Of a DNA stretch of 38,533 nucleotides, positions 24,625-32,727 are shown piece by piece. Made by a program: the position numbers and the translations under genes. Below the pieces are notes generated by a model. The model was given only the letters and a program-made list of their open reading frames with translations. It did no database searches and was not told the origin of the DNA. Positions within the stretch are counted from its first letter, which is position 1; each line of letters starts with the position of its first letter. Source of the stretch: DATLXU01 sp035575515 (lineage in GTDB: Bacteria > Acidobacteriota > Blastocatellia > UBA7656). Location of the stretch: positions 1 to 38,533 of the forward strand of contig DATLXU010000023.1 in the NCBI GenBank assembly GCA_035575515.1. Reading direction: 5' to 3'.

Positions 24625-24706
24625 AGAACACTTCAGAGGCCGCGAAGCGGATTTTGTATTGTTACTCGGAGTGTTTGGCGCGGCCCGCTGATGCCTAGCG
24701 TTAGGC
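24625..24706 (+). other. attC-like recombination site (integron cassette hairpin), partial
   Basis: The segment ends in GCGTTAGGC, containing GTTAGGC (24700-24706), a perfect match to the attC R' core GTTRRRY. GCGCGGCCCGCTGATG before it pairs imperfectly with CTTCAGAGGCCGCG near the start, leaving unpaired bases as attC L boxes do. The left core box is degenerate (TAGAAC instead of RYYYAAC), possibly because the IS630 element ends exactly here. No integrase gene or second attC is in the window. Confidence 0.35.
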
Positions 24707-24737
24707 CGCCCATGAAGCGAAGCTTCTTCACAATGAA

Positions 24738-24787
24738 TGAAAATCAGCGGCTTCTATTAGAATTAATGACTTAGCTGCTAATTTTCA
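24738..24787. repeat. Imperfect inverted repeat
   Basis: TGAAAATCAGCGGC (24738-24751) is matched at 11 of 14 positions by the inverse of 24774-24787. It lies 40 bases after the stop of the minus-strand lipoprotein gene and could act as its terminator, or belong to the mobile-element debris. Confidence 0.35.
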
Positions 24788-24825
24788 TAGTAGCCAATCA
24801 AAAGGAGAGCGAAGTAATTGGCTTT

Positions 24826-25962
24826 CTATTGCTGCTCTGAGATAACCGCTATCAATTCTCGCAGTGTTATTGGGTAGAGTATCTTCCTTGAAACAAGATC
24901 GGCCACCGTTTGAAAATGGCGCGCGAGCGCCTCGCGCTGTTTTTGAAGCTCTTCGCTTGATTGCTGCCGGTTGGTTTGCTGCTCGCCGTTGGAATCAATC
25001 TTTTGAAGCGCGCTCAGGTGAAAAACGCTGACGATAACGACCATCTCATCGCTCGCAGAGTCAACAAGCTTTTCAAGATCGTTAGTCAAGACAGGATTGA
25101 TATAGCCTCCCGGCCCGGCAGTGGGCGAGATTTCCAGAATTGATTTTTCGCCGATGTTCACCGTTGCGATATTATGGCCGGGATCATTTCCTACTCTCCA
25201 ATTCTGCGTTCCAAACTCGCCTGTGACAAGTCCAGAGTTTGCGATCAATCCTGATTCGCTGAGAGCATTGAAGTACAAGAATGTGTCCTGGCTTGAACTG
25301 CCGTGATCCCACCCGCCCGGTCGAAACGCAAGAACAGTTTTGTTGCCATCATACACGGACTTCTCCAAAAAATGCTTGCCGTAAATCAGGCTCGTTACCA
25401 AATCGCGATAGCCCTGAGCGTAGAACGAATGAAAGAAGAAGCTCTTCCTTTGCCTGTAGCCTTGAAGCGATTCCGCTCCTGATGGCTTTACGCGCAATTT
25501 CTCTTCCGACCTCAATAAATCCAAAAGCTCGCGATTTATCGGCCCATGAAGATGTAGCTGGCAATCATCGCCATTAGCTATCATTATCTTTAGATCACCG
25601 ATCATATCAAGAGATACTTGCTTCAACTTCTCGTCATCTGAAATGAATGCAGGAGCGAGCGTGTTTACGTCTACAAAGTGTGTCCACGGCACCTTGTACT
25701 GCAAGCTGAGACTCGAGGCGTATTGGAGGACTTCTCGAATCCGGTCCACATCAGCAGACGATTCGACGCGCGGCTCGAAATCTTCCGTCAGCAAGTAGAA
25801 GGCTCTGTATTCGCTGTAAGGTTTGTCCGGTTGGCGTTTGATGTGAAACTCTTCGACAAAAGGATAGGTGAAAGGATTCTCAGTTTTCTGTTTTGAGCAG
25901 GCTATGATGAACAAAAATGGAAGGGAGATTAGAATTAGTATGCTTGTAGTTCGTTGTATCAT
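24826..25962 (-). CDS. Putative lipoprotein, polysaccharide-deacetylase-like
   Basis: A 378-residue exported lipoprotein. The signal peptide is followed by a lipobox-like FIIACSK with Cys22 as the lipidation site. The body has DDCQLHLHGPINREL and LAFRPGGWDHGSSSQDTF, which resemble the metal-His and F/Y-R-P-G-G motifs of NodB-like polysaccharide deacetylases. The THFVDVNTLAP strand would hold the acidic residue. An alpha-helical Gln/Glu-rich stretch (EQQTNRQQSSEELQKQREAL) and a final helix ending LRELIAVISEQQ follow. It has no partner gene nearby. It may act on peptidoglycan or on the exported polysaccharide, but the catalytic set is not complete enough to be sure. A CE4-like fold is my best reading. 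Confidence 0.6.
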   Translation of the reverse strand: MIQRTTSILILISLPFLFIIACSKQKTENPFTYPFVEEFHIKRQPDKPYSEYRAFYLLTEDFEPRVESSADVDRIREVLQYASSLSLQYKVPWTHFVDVNTLAPAFISDDEKLKQVSLDMIGDLKIMIANGDDCQLHLHGPINRELLDLLRSEEKLRVKPSGAESLQGYRQRKSFFFHSFYAQGYRDLVTSLIYGKHFLEKSVYDGNKTVLAFRPGGWDHGSSSQDTFLYFNALSESGLIANSGLVTGEFGTQNWRVGNDPGHNIATVNIGEKSILEISPTAGPGGYINPVLTNDLEKLVDSASDEMVVIVSVFHLSALQKIDSNGEQQTNRQQSSEELQKQREALARHFQTVADLVSRKILYPITLRELIAVISEQQ

Positions 25963-26106
25963 TATTTTAAGAAGTAAGCATGTAGAGTCCTTTCTTGGTG
26001 GAAAGACTTATAGCTTACTTCGCCTGCCGTCTCTTTTTCAAAGATCAAAATGGATAAAGTCCAGTAGAAGTGATACCATCCTTTCAATCATAGAGGTGTA
26101 TAGCGT

Positions 26107-26331
26107 ATGGTGACCATCACATTTCCTGACCGCGAAACCGAGAAGCGAGCGCTGGCGTTTCTGCTTGGACGATTCTCTGGCCGGGTGTTGAAGTCGGGTG
26201 AGCACTTGGTTCCCGAAGCGGCGCTTGAAGCTCTCGCCGACCAGAATATTCCGTTCACCGTCAAGGGAAAGACGACCTATGAGCAGCAAATGGCGGCGAT
26301 TCGAGGTATTGCTTCCCCTCCAGTTCAATGA
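26107..26331 (+). CDS. Small conserved protein, first gene of a toxin-antitoxin-like pair
   Basis: Intact 74-residue protein starting TITFPDRETEKRALAFLLGR, with EHLVPEAALEALADQNIPFT and KGKTTYEQQMAAIR. I recognise this as a short conserved protein that often precedes a gene whose product starts with a LLPLRFNDG-like strand; the next gene here is such a partner. That arrangement resembles a toxin-antitoxin or sensor pair, but I know of no proven function. A GAGGTG lies about 9 bases before the ATG. The end overlaps the following gene by 53 bases. Confidence 0.65.
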   Translation: MVTITFPDRETEKRALAFLLGRFSGRVLKSGEHLVPEAALEALADQNIPFTVKGKTTYEQQMAAIRGIASPPVQ

Positions 26332-26598
26332 TGGGCGAGATGTGCCCGCCGAGTGGCTTGCTGAAGCCGTCTTAGAGGTCGTAGCCCACTTTGGCGCAGC
26401 CAGTTACGAGACGCAAAAGGTCGAGGGCCACTGGCGTCATAGCGGCCTGCTTTATCGAGATAGTCTGGTGAGACTTATCGTTGATGTGCCCGATTCGGTT
26501 AAGAATCGTCGATGAATGAAACAGTTCAAGAATCGCTGGAAGAAACGGCTTGAGCAATTGAGCTTTGGATGGTGAGCTACGTGATTGAGATTGAATGA
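26279..26598 (+). pseudogene. Partner gene of the small conserved protein, broken by a stop and a frameshift
   Basis: From the ATG at 26279 the frame gives RRFEVLLPLQFNDGRDVPAE, AHFGAASYETQKVEGHWRHS and RDSLVRLIVDVPDSVKNRR, then TGA at 26513-26515. The same frame then continues MKQFKNRWKKRLEQL, and after loss of one base the natural ending ELWMVSYVIEIE is found in the next frame, with its TGA at 26596-26598. Homologues as I remember them read through these points, with Trp where the TGA is. Two lesions in 90 bases mean that only a truncated 79-residue product can be made. The upstream partner is undamaged. Confidence 0.65.
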
Positions 26599-26696
26599 GT
26601 CGGGCTAAAGCATTTCCTCCTGACTGTGATATCGGCAACGCCGCAGCCGCGCCGCCCGACGCGAAGTAAGTTGCTCTAATTTTTGCGAAAAGATAT

Positions 26697-26745
26697 AACC
26701 GCAGAGCGCACAGAGACCTGTAAAAAATCTGCGCCCTCTGCGGTT
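26697..26745. repeat. Palindromic text-like intergenic repeat (CCGCAGAG type)
   Basis: AACCGCAGAG (26697-26706) and CTCTGCGGTT (26736-26745) form a 10-bp stem, with partial pairing inward (CGCA with TGCG). A TTTTC run follows. It lies in the 233-base gap before the GH20 gene and can work as a terminator. Similar short repeats occur between genes in many soil bacteria. Confidence 0.5.
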
Positions 26746-26831
26746 TGCTTTTCTTGAGTGCTGCGCTTTCCTGAATTCGATTGACTAGCTTGTGGGTTGC
26801 AGGGTAATTCTACGAGAGACATAAAAACATC

Positions 26832-28931
26832 ATGAAACGAATAAGCATAGCTATTTTCACTTTCGCTCTTTTCCTCATCTTCAATTCACTAACAACACAG
26901 GCTCAGGGCTTGAAGTTGATCCCTGAACCGAAGCAACTCGATAAACGAGAAGGCGCGTTTGCCATAACTTCAAAGACGCGCATCGTGATCAACTCCGCCC
27001 ACGCGGATGAAGACCGCCTCGCTGCCGAAACGATTGCTGAAGAGATTGAATCCGCAACCGGGCAGCAAATAAAAATCACGACCGCGCGCTCAATGCCCAA
27101 AGCAAATGCGATTTATCTGGCGCGCGTAGGCGACGATAAGCGACTGGCCGCGACGCTTGAAGCAAACAGGCTCGCCCTTGATGACAAATTCAATGAAGAA
27201 GGCTACGTGATTGACGCGGCCTCTGATCGCATCATCATCGCGGCGCGCACGGGCACGGGGGTCTTCTACGGCGCGCAGACGCTTCGCCAGTTGATCGGTC
27301 AAGGCGCAAATCAATCAGGCATCCCGGCTGTTGCAATCAAAGACTGGCCGCAGATGCGATGGCGCGGCATCCACGATGACATCAGTCGCGGCCCCGTGCC
27401 TACGCTCGATTACATGAAGAAGCAGATCCGCATCATTGCGTCGTACAAGCTGAATCTGTTCGCGCTCTACATAGAGCACACATTCGATTATCAAAAGCAC
27501 CCGCTCATCGGGCCGAAAGAAGGCGCGCTCACCGCAGACGAAATCAAAGAGCTTGTCGAATACGCAAAGAAATATCACGTGGCGATACTGCCTGAGCAGC
27601 AGACGTTCGGCCACCTTCATCACGTCTTAAAAAATGAAAAGTACAGCGACATCGCAGAGACTCCGCACGGGCATGTGCTTGCGCCGGTGAATGAAAAATC
27701 TTATGAACTGATCAAAGACCTCTACGCCGAGCTTGTGCCGCTGTTTCCGGGCGCGCTCTTTCACATCGGCGGCGATGAGACGTGGGAGCTTGGTCGCGGG
27801 CAGACCAAACGACACGCGGACGAAGTCGGATTGGGTCGCGTCTATCTTGAGCACCTCAAGCGCGTGGCTGAGATGATGAAGCCATACAACAAGCGGCTGA
27901 TGTTCTGGGGCGACATCGCGATGAAGTACCCTGAGCTTTTGAACATCCTGCCGAAAGACGTCATCGCAGTCGCGTGGAGCTACGGCCCGTCTCAGCAGTT
28001 TGACAATATGCTGAAGCCGTACAAAGACGCGGGCCTCGATTTATTCGTTTCGCCGGGCGCGAATAACTGGAACATGATCTTTCCGAACCTCGACGTTGCC
28101 TTCATCAACGTAAAGAACTTTGTGCGCGACGGGCAGAAGTATGGCGCGCTCGGAATGCTCAACACTACGTGGGACGACGATGGCGAAGCGTTGTTTGGGA
28201 TGACGTGGCCTGCGGTCGTGTTCGGCGCGGCGGCAGCGTGGCAGCAGGGTGAAACGGCAATCGAAAGCTTCAAAGCAAAATATGACTGGGCGTTTTATCG
28301 AAACACGGACGCTGCTTTTCGAGATGCGATTCAGAATCTTTCGCGCGCTCACTCGCTTCTCAGAGAAGCGGGCGTAGGCGCAGCGAGCGACGATGCATTC
28401 TGGCTTGATCCATTTTCTGAAAACGGCGCGAGCTACATAAAGAAAGCTCTGCCCGCCGCGCATGAATTGAGGCTCGCCGCAGAGCGCGCGCTTGAGTTGC
28501 TCTACAAGAATCGAGCTAAAGCGCGAATGAATCAGGACACGCTCGATTATTTAATCTTCGCTGCCGAAAGATTGGACTTGCTCGGAATGAAGATTCAGTT
28601 CGTAAGCGAGATGAGCAAGTATTACTGGGAGGCTTATCTCAACATGAGCGACCGCGCCCTGGTCAATCGCAACTTGAATGAGATTTCGAGCGTCAACGCG
28701 CGGCTCGAAGACTTGCGCGACGCGACTACTCGCCTGCGCGAGCATTACCGCGAGCTTTGGCTGAAAGAGAATCGTCCTTACTGGCTCGGCAACGTGCTCG
28801 TGCGATATGACAATCTTGCGAGCCTGTTTCAATCCAAGATTCAGGATGTGAAATCGGCGCGGCAACAGTATCGCGAGCAGCAGACGCTTCCCACTCCGCA
28901 GCAGATGGGATTCTTCATTCGAGACAAGTGA
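26832..28931 (+). CDS. Secreted GH20 beta-N-acetylhexosaminidase
   Basis: Exported glycosidase of 699 residues that removes terminal GlcNAc/GalNAc from glycans or chitin fragments by substrate-assisted catalysis. The signal peptide spans about 1-25 (ends TTQAQG). The GH20b domain covers about 30-170, with GYVIDAASDRIIIAARTGTG and FYGAQTLRQL. The catalytic TIM barrel starts at MRWRGIHDDISRGP (about 175). HIGGDETWE supplies the Asp315-Glu316 pair, and GHLHHVL, WGDIA, VAWSYGP and MLNTTWDDDGEALFGMTWPA supply other active-site loops. The C-terminal 200 residues are helical. The ATG is the only sensible start. Location periplasmic or extracellular; it may recycle or trim host, fungal or self glycans. 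Confidence 0.92.
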   Translation: MKRISIAIFTFALFLIFNSLTTQAQGLKLIPEPKQLDKREGAFAITSKTRIVINSAHADEDRLAAETIAEEIESATGQQIKITTARSMPKANAIYLARVGDDKRLAATLEANRLALDDKFNEEGYVIDAASDRIIIAARTGTGVFYGAQTLRQLIGQGANQSGIPAVAIKDWPQMRWRGIHDDISRGPVPTLDYMKKQIRIIASYKLNLFALYIEHTFDYQKHPLIGPKEGALTADEIKELVEYAKKYHVAILPEQQTFGHLHHVLKNEKYSDIAETPHGHVLAPVNEKSYELIKDLYAELVPLFPGALFHIGGDETWELGRGQTKRHADEVGLGRVYLEHLKRVAEMMKPYNKRLMFWGDIAMKYPELLNILPKDVIAVAWSYGPSQQFDNMLKPYKDAGLDLFVSPGANNWNMIFPNLDVAFINVKNFVRDGQKYGALGMLNTTWDDDGEALFGMTWPAVVFGAAAAWQQGETAIESFKAKYDWAFYRNTDAAFRDAIQNLSRAHSLLREAGVGAASDDAFWLDPFSENGASYIKKALPAAHELRLAAERALELLYKNRAKARMNQDTLDYLIFAAERLDLLGMKIQFVSEMSKYYWEAYLNMSDRALVNRNLNEISSVNARLEDLRDATTRLREHYRELWLKENRPYWLGNVLVRYDNLASLFQSKIQDVKSARQQYREQQTLPTPQQMGFFIRDK

Positions 28932-28939
28932 TGAGAAAG

Positions 28940-29001
28940 CCATCAGCATTCAGCTTTCAGCAGAAAAAATTAAGCTGACCGCTCATAGCTGCCAGCTTCA
29001 A
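28940..29001. repeat. Text-like intergenic repeat (CATTCAGCTTTCAGC type)
   Basis: The 185-base gap after the GH20 gene has alternating CAGCATTCAGCTTTCAGC and AAGCTGACCGCTCATAGCTG motifs, which can fold through CAGCTT with AAGCTG. It resembles widespread short interspersed repeats and has no coding look. The rest of the gap shows nothing clear. Confidence 0.4.
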
Positions 29002-29116
29002 GTTACATCTCTGGTTGCAGCCGCGTTTTGAATCTTAGTACACTTCGAGCAGTGGGAATATTAGCCTTGTGATGCCTGTGAGTGATTGCCAACCAATCGA
29101 AGCGAGGAGAACTTGA

Positions 29117-29815
29117 ATGGCTAATCGCAAAAAAGCGAACACAAGCAGGATTAACCAGAGAGAAGACGAAAGCGGAGGCGTGGTAGACACTGCGGCGAGC
29201 ATTGCGGGCACGGCTGCGCGGGTTGTCGGCGCAGCGCTCGACATTGCAGGCTCGGCAATCGAAGGCGTGGGCGAAACTATAAGCGAGATGGTTCCGGCCA
29301 CAGAGCGCACGACGCAGCGCGCGGGCGATACAGTGGTTGATACGGCGCAGGAAGCGACTGCGGCTGCGATGAACGCTGGCGAGGACGCGATGCGGCAGGC
29401 GCAGCAAACGGTTGAATCGAGCGAGCCTGCGCGCAAAGCCACTCGCGCAGCGCGGGAGACTGGCCGCGAAGCTATCGAGACCGGCGCATCGGCAATGAGG
29501 TCGGCAGCCTCGGGCTTGCAGGAGGGCGCAGCGACTGCGGAGAGGAATGCGCTGCGCAGAGACACACGCCGGAGCGCAGGTCGCAAGGGCACAGCTAAGA
29601 AAACTGCTGCGAGAAAATCTGCGGGCGCAAAACGCGCGGGCGCGAAATCTGCTGCTAAGAAAGGCGCGGCCCGGAAGGCGAGCGCGAAATCGCGCGGCGC
29701 AAAAAAGGCTGGCGCAACGAAGAGCGCGAAGAAGGCTGCTAAAAAGTCTGCGGCGAAATCGCGCGGTGTGAAGGCGCGGTCAGGCGGCGCGAAAAAGAGA
29801 GCAGCACGCCGTTAG
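29117..29815 (+). CDS. Histone H1-like Lys/Ala-rich protein
   Basis: A 232-residue, strongly basic protein preceded by GAGGAG 7 bases before the ATG. Residues 1-20 are basic. Residues about 20-145 are Ala-rich and helical (TAARVVGAALDIAGSAIEGV, ERTTQRAGDTVVDTAQEATA) in an amphipathic style like LEA or YtxH proteins. The last 80 residues consist of short Lys/Arg-Ala-Gly-Ser blocks (AKKTAARKSAG, AKSAAKKGAARKASAKS), the same kind of tail as in histone H1 and bacterial HctB/AlgP proteins, which bind DNA without sequence preference. Cytosolic, probably nucleoid-associated or stress-related. The low-complexity tail creates long open frames on both strands that are not genes. Confidence 0.75.
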   Translation: MANRKKANTSRINQREDESGGVVDTAASIAGTAARVVGAALDIAGSAIEGVGETISEMVPATERTTQRAGDTVVDTAQEATAAAMNAGEDAMRQAQQTVESSEPARKATRAARETGREAIETGASAMRSAASGLQEGAATAERNALRRDTRRSAGRKGTAKKTAARKSAGAKRAGAKSAAKKGAARKASAKSRGAKKAGATKSAKKAAKKSAAKSRGVKARSGGAKKRAARR

Positions 29816-29904
29816 CTTTTGCCTTTGGCCCCGCAGGTTGATTTCGATTCAGGTCGAGTTTGCTGGCGCGTATAGGTCTGTTCGCGCAATAAAGGATTCG
29901 AGAT

Positions 29905-30864
29905 GTGAAACCACCGACTTTTCAAGACGTACTCCGGGCGCGACAGCGAATCAAAAATCATCTGCTGCGCACGCCGTTGCATTCCTACTCGGCGATTGAT
30001 GAACTCGTCGGCGCTCGCGTCTTCATCAAGCACGAAAACTACCAGCCGGTCGGCGCGTTCAAAGTGCGCGGCGGCATCAATCTGATTTCGCAAATGAGTG
30101 AAGATGAGCGAGCGCGCGGCGTGATTGCTGCATCAACAGGCAATCACGGGCAGTCCGTCTCCTACGCCGCGCGATTGTTCAACGTGCAGGCGCGAATCGT
30201 TGTGCCCGAAGGCGCGAATCCCGGCAAGGTCGCCGCTATGCGTGGAATGGGCGCAGAGGTTATTTTTCACGGCGAGCGGTTTGATGACGCACGCGTTTAT
30301 TGCGAACGCTTGGCGCGCGAGCGCGGCCATCGGTACATTCATTCAGGCGACGAGCCTCTGTTGATTGCCGGAGTCGCGACCGAAGCGTTAGAGATGTTAG
30401 AAGACGAGCCTGAGCTTGATGTGATAATCGTGCCCGTCGGGGGCGGAAGCGGCGCGGCTGGCGTGTGCATCGCGGCGAATGCAATTAATCCAAACCTCAG
30501 AGTCATCGGAGCTCAATCTGAAGCCGCGCCCGCGGCATTCGAATCGTGGCGGCAGAAGAGATTGGTCGAAGCGCCGAACCGGACATTCGCGGAAGGGTTG
30601 GCGACAGGCGCGCCGTTCGCGCTGCCGCAAATGGTCTTGTGGGAGTTGCTGAAAGAGTTTGTGTTAGTGAGCGAAGAAGAGATTCAGCGCGCAATGGTGT
30701 GGATGATTGAGCGAGCGCACACGCTTGCGGAAGCCGCAGGCTCTGCGCCGCTCGCAGCGGCATACCGAATGCGCGACGAGCTTCGAGGAAAGAAAGTGGG
30801 ATTGGTCTGCTCCGGCGGCAACACTTCAATTGAGCATTTGCGACTCGCGCTCGGTATGCTATGA
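29905..30864 (+). CDS. PLP-dependent threonine/serine dehydratase-like enzyme (fold type II)
   Basis: Cytosolic enzyme of 319 residues in the threonine ammonia-lyase, serine racemase and 3-hydroxyaspartate ammonia-lyase group. Landmarks: KHENYQPVGAFKVRGG with the PLP lysine at 53, ASTGNHGQSVSYAA (substrate loop), the phosphate-binding GGGSGAAG (about 179-186) and VCSGGNTSIEHL near the C-terminus (PLP ring Ser/Cys site). There is no C-terminal ACT regulatory domain, so it is not the isoleucine-pathway IlvA but the short catabolic or racemase type. It starts at a GTG (29905) with AAAGGA 8 bases upstream. Exact substrate uncertain. Confidence 0.88.
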   Translation: MKPPTFQDVLRARQRIKNHLLRTPLHSYSAIDELVGARVFIKHENYQPVGAFKVRGGINLISQMSEDERARGVIAASTGNHGQSVSYAARLFNVQARIVVPEGANPGKVAAMRGMGAEVIFHGERFDDARVYCERLARERGHRYIHSGDEPLLIAGVATEALEMLEDEPELDVIIVPVGGGSGAAGVCIAANAINPNLRVIGAQSEAAPAAFESWRQKRLVEAPNRTFAEGLATGAPFALPQMVLWELLKEFVLVSEEEIQRAMVWMIERAHTLAEAAGSAPLAAAYRMRDELRGKKVGLVCSGGNTSIEHLRLALGML

Positions 30865-31239
30865 TACGGCCCGCCCCGAATCCTCACAGGAATTATTCAT
30901 ACTTCATTTAGAACGGTCGGTTGATCGAACGGCGCGCTGAATGCTCAGGCTGCTTTCGTCTGAGCTTTTCAAGCCCGCTCACGGATTCGCCCGGCGTAAA
31001 CCTCGCGCCCCTGTCATTAGATCATATCAACGTTTATTAAAATTTTTCGGCAAATGCATTCTTGCCCCGCTCATTTCCGTCTTTATCTGACAGGTAAATA
31101 ATGTCACCGCGCGCTGTTGGCTCTGCCTTTCGTCGCGACTTCGCCGCTTGATGCTTCAATGCCGCGCAAGACCTCGGCTACAAGACACCGCTGACACCCC
31201 GCCTTTTGAAAATTCTTTTGCGCTAAGGAGGAACAATTC
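30865..31239 (+). terminator. 375-base spacer with a weak terminator hairpin at 30943-30969
   Basis: The only structure I see is GCTCAG (30943-30948) pairing with CTGAGC (30960-30965) across an 11-nt loop, followed by TTTT, a weak intrinsic terminator for the dehydratase gene. The rest, to the AAGGAGG before 31240, has no convincing frame on either strand. Confidence 0.35.
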
Positions 31240-32608
31240 ATGCCATTCGATGCGATAGTAATTGGAACGGGCTTTGGAGGAACAGTCGCCACAGCCGCGC
31301 GTTCCGCGACGCGTCGAAAAAAGCATTCACCCGACTCCAGCAAGAACTGGGCGTGGCCTTCACCGTCACCGACGAGTGGAAGCCGCTGGAGCTTTCTATT
31401 CTCGAATACGAAGAAGACCCCGCGACTCATAAAGCCGCAGGCGACGGCGCAGACGCGCACACGCATTGCGAACGACAGGGCCGCTGCATACTGGGCTGCT
31501 TGCCTGCGGCGCGACACACGCTGAACAAGACTATGTTTTCGGGCCACAAGCTCGGCGGCAAGCTCTACGGCGGATTCATACGCGAGCCGAACTCAGGTGT
31601 GACGCTCGCGCCACAATCGAAAGTCAAATACATCAAGCGCGTCGGCAACAACTACGAAGTCACTTACGAAGACCAGCGCAACGATCAGGAACAGAAGGCG
31701 ACTGCGCCGATGGTCTTTCTCGCGGCGGGCGTGCAGGGAACGACTGAGCTTCTGCTGCGCTCGCGCGATAAAGGATTTCTCAACCTGAGCAACACGCTTG
31801 GCTCGCACTTTTCAACCAACGGCGACTTCGCCGGATTCGCCGTGAACACGAAGCAGTCAGTTTTCACAACGCGCGGGCCAATAAACACGAGCGATATTCG
31901 AGTGAAGTTTGAAGACCCGAATCACCCTTCGCCATTCACCGGCGTATGGGTCACAGTCGAAGACGCGGGCGTTCCCGCGATGCTGGCTTCTTTTGTGAAG
32001 AACTCGCTTGAGACTTTGGACCCGAAAGCATTCTCCAATAAAGTGAAGAGCCTGTGGTCACCCAATCCGCTTGAGGCAATTAGAGCGCTGTTTCCCGACA
32101 CGACGAAGCCCGACCTGTTTCAGACCGAAGCCGAAATGTTGTCAAACATATTCTTCTTCAACGCGATGGGCACGGACGACGCGAGCGGGCGATTCTCGCT
32201 CAGGCACGACAACCTCGATCTTGATTGGCCCGACAACAAGCCAATCTGGAAGAACCCTGTGTTTGAAAAGGTCCAAAAGCTGCTCAGGACTCTCGCCGAA
32301 GAGATGGGAGGCCAGTACGCAACTTCCCGCTGTGGGATAAATTCGGCGACCACAAGCTGATCATCACTCACCCGCTGGGCGGATGCCCCATCGCGCCATC
32401 GGTAGACGACGGCGTTGTCGACGAGCTTGGCCGGGTCTTCGATGCGACGGGCGCGCAGCCAGGCGCTAACTCGAAGGCAGTCTATCCCGGACTGTTCGTA
32501 GTCGACGGCTCTGCCATACCGGGCGCGCTCGCTGCCAATCCGACGCTAACGATAGTGGCGCAGGCTATTAAGACTGTCGAGAACGCGCTCGGAATAGTGT
32601 TCCCATGA
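31240..32608 (+). pseudogene. GMC-type FAD oxidoreductase, internally deleted and frameshifted
   Basis: A strong AAGGAGG precedes the ATG at 31240, and the first 19 residues FDAIVIGTGFGGTVAT are the FAD-binding start. The sequence then jumps to an internal part of the protein in another frame: FRDASKKAFTRLQQELGVAF, ERQGRCILGCLPAARHTLNK, VFLAAGVQGTTELLLRSRDK and WPDNKPIWKNPVFEKVQKLL. A second shift near 32325 leads to the C-terminal IITHPLGGCPIAPSVDDGVV and LFVVDGSAIPGALAANPTLT, ending at 32608. Roughly 100-170 residues of the FAD/substrate domain are missing between the first two parts, judged against a usual 550-residue cholesterol-oxidase-like GMC protein. The C-terminal catalytic His (THPLGG) is still there. 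No functional enzyme can be made. Confidence 0.85.
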
Positions 32609-32727
32609 TGTTGCAATCTCGCATTGCGCGCAACCTGCAATGAAAACCGTTCGTGTGGCCGCTAATTCAAAACAGGCAGCGGCCACACGAACCATTCCCA
32701 GCTAAATCACAAAGGAGGAGAGCGGTT

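Noticed and set aside
26513..26515. TGA in the second gene of the toxin-antitoxin-like pair as selenocysteine
   Set aside because: The expected residue is Trp, not Cys, and a frameshift follows within 60 bases, so this is decay.
29035..29592. 185-codon minus-strand frame opposite the H1-like gene
   Set aside because: It mirrors the Ala/Lys-rich low-complexity codons of the plus-strand gene, has no ribosome binding site and no protein-like pattern. The plus-strand gene has a strong ribosome binding site.
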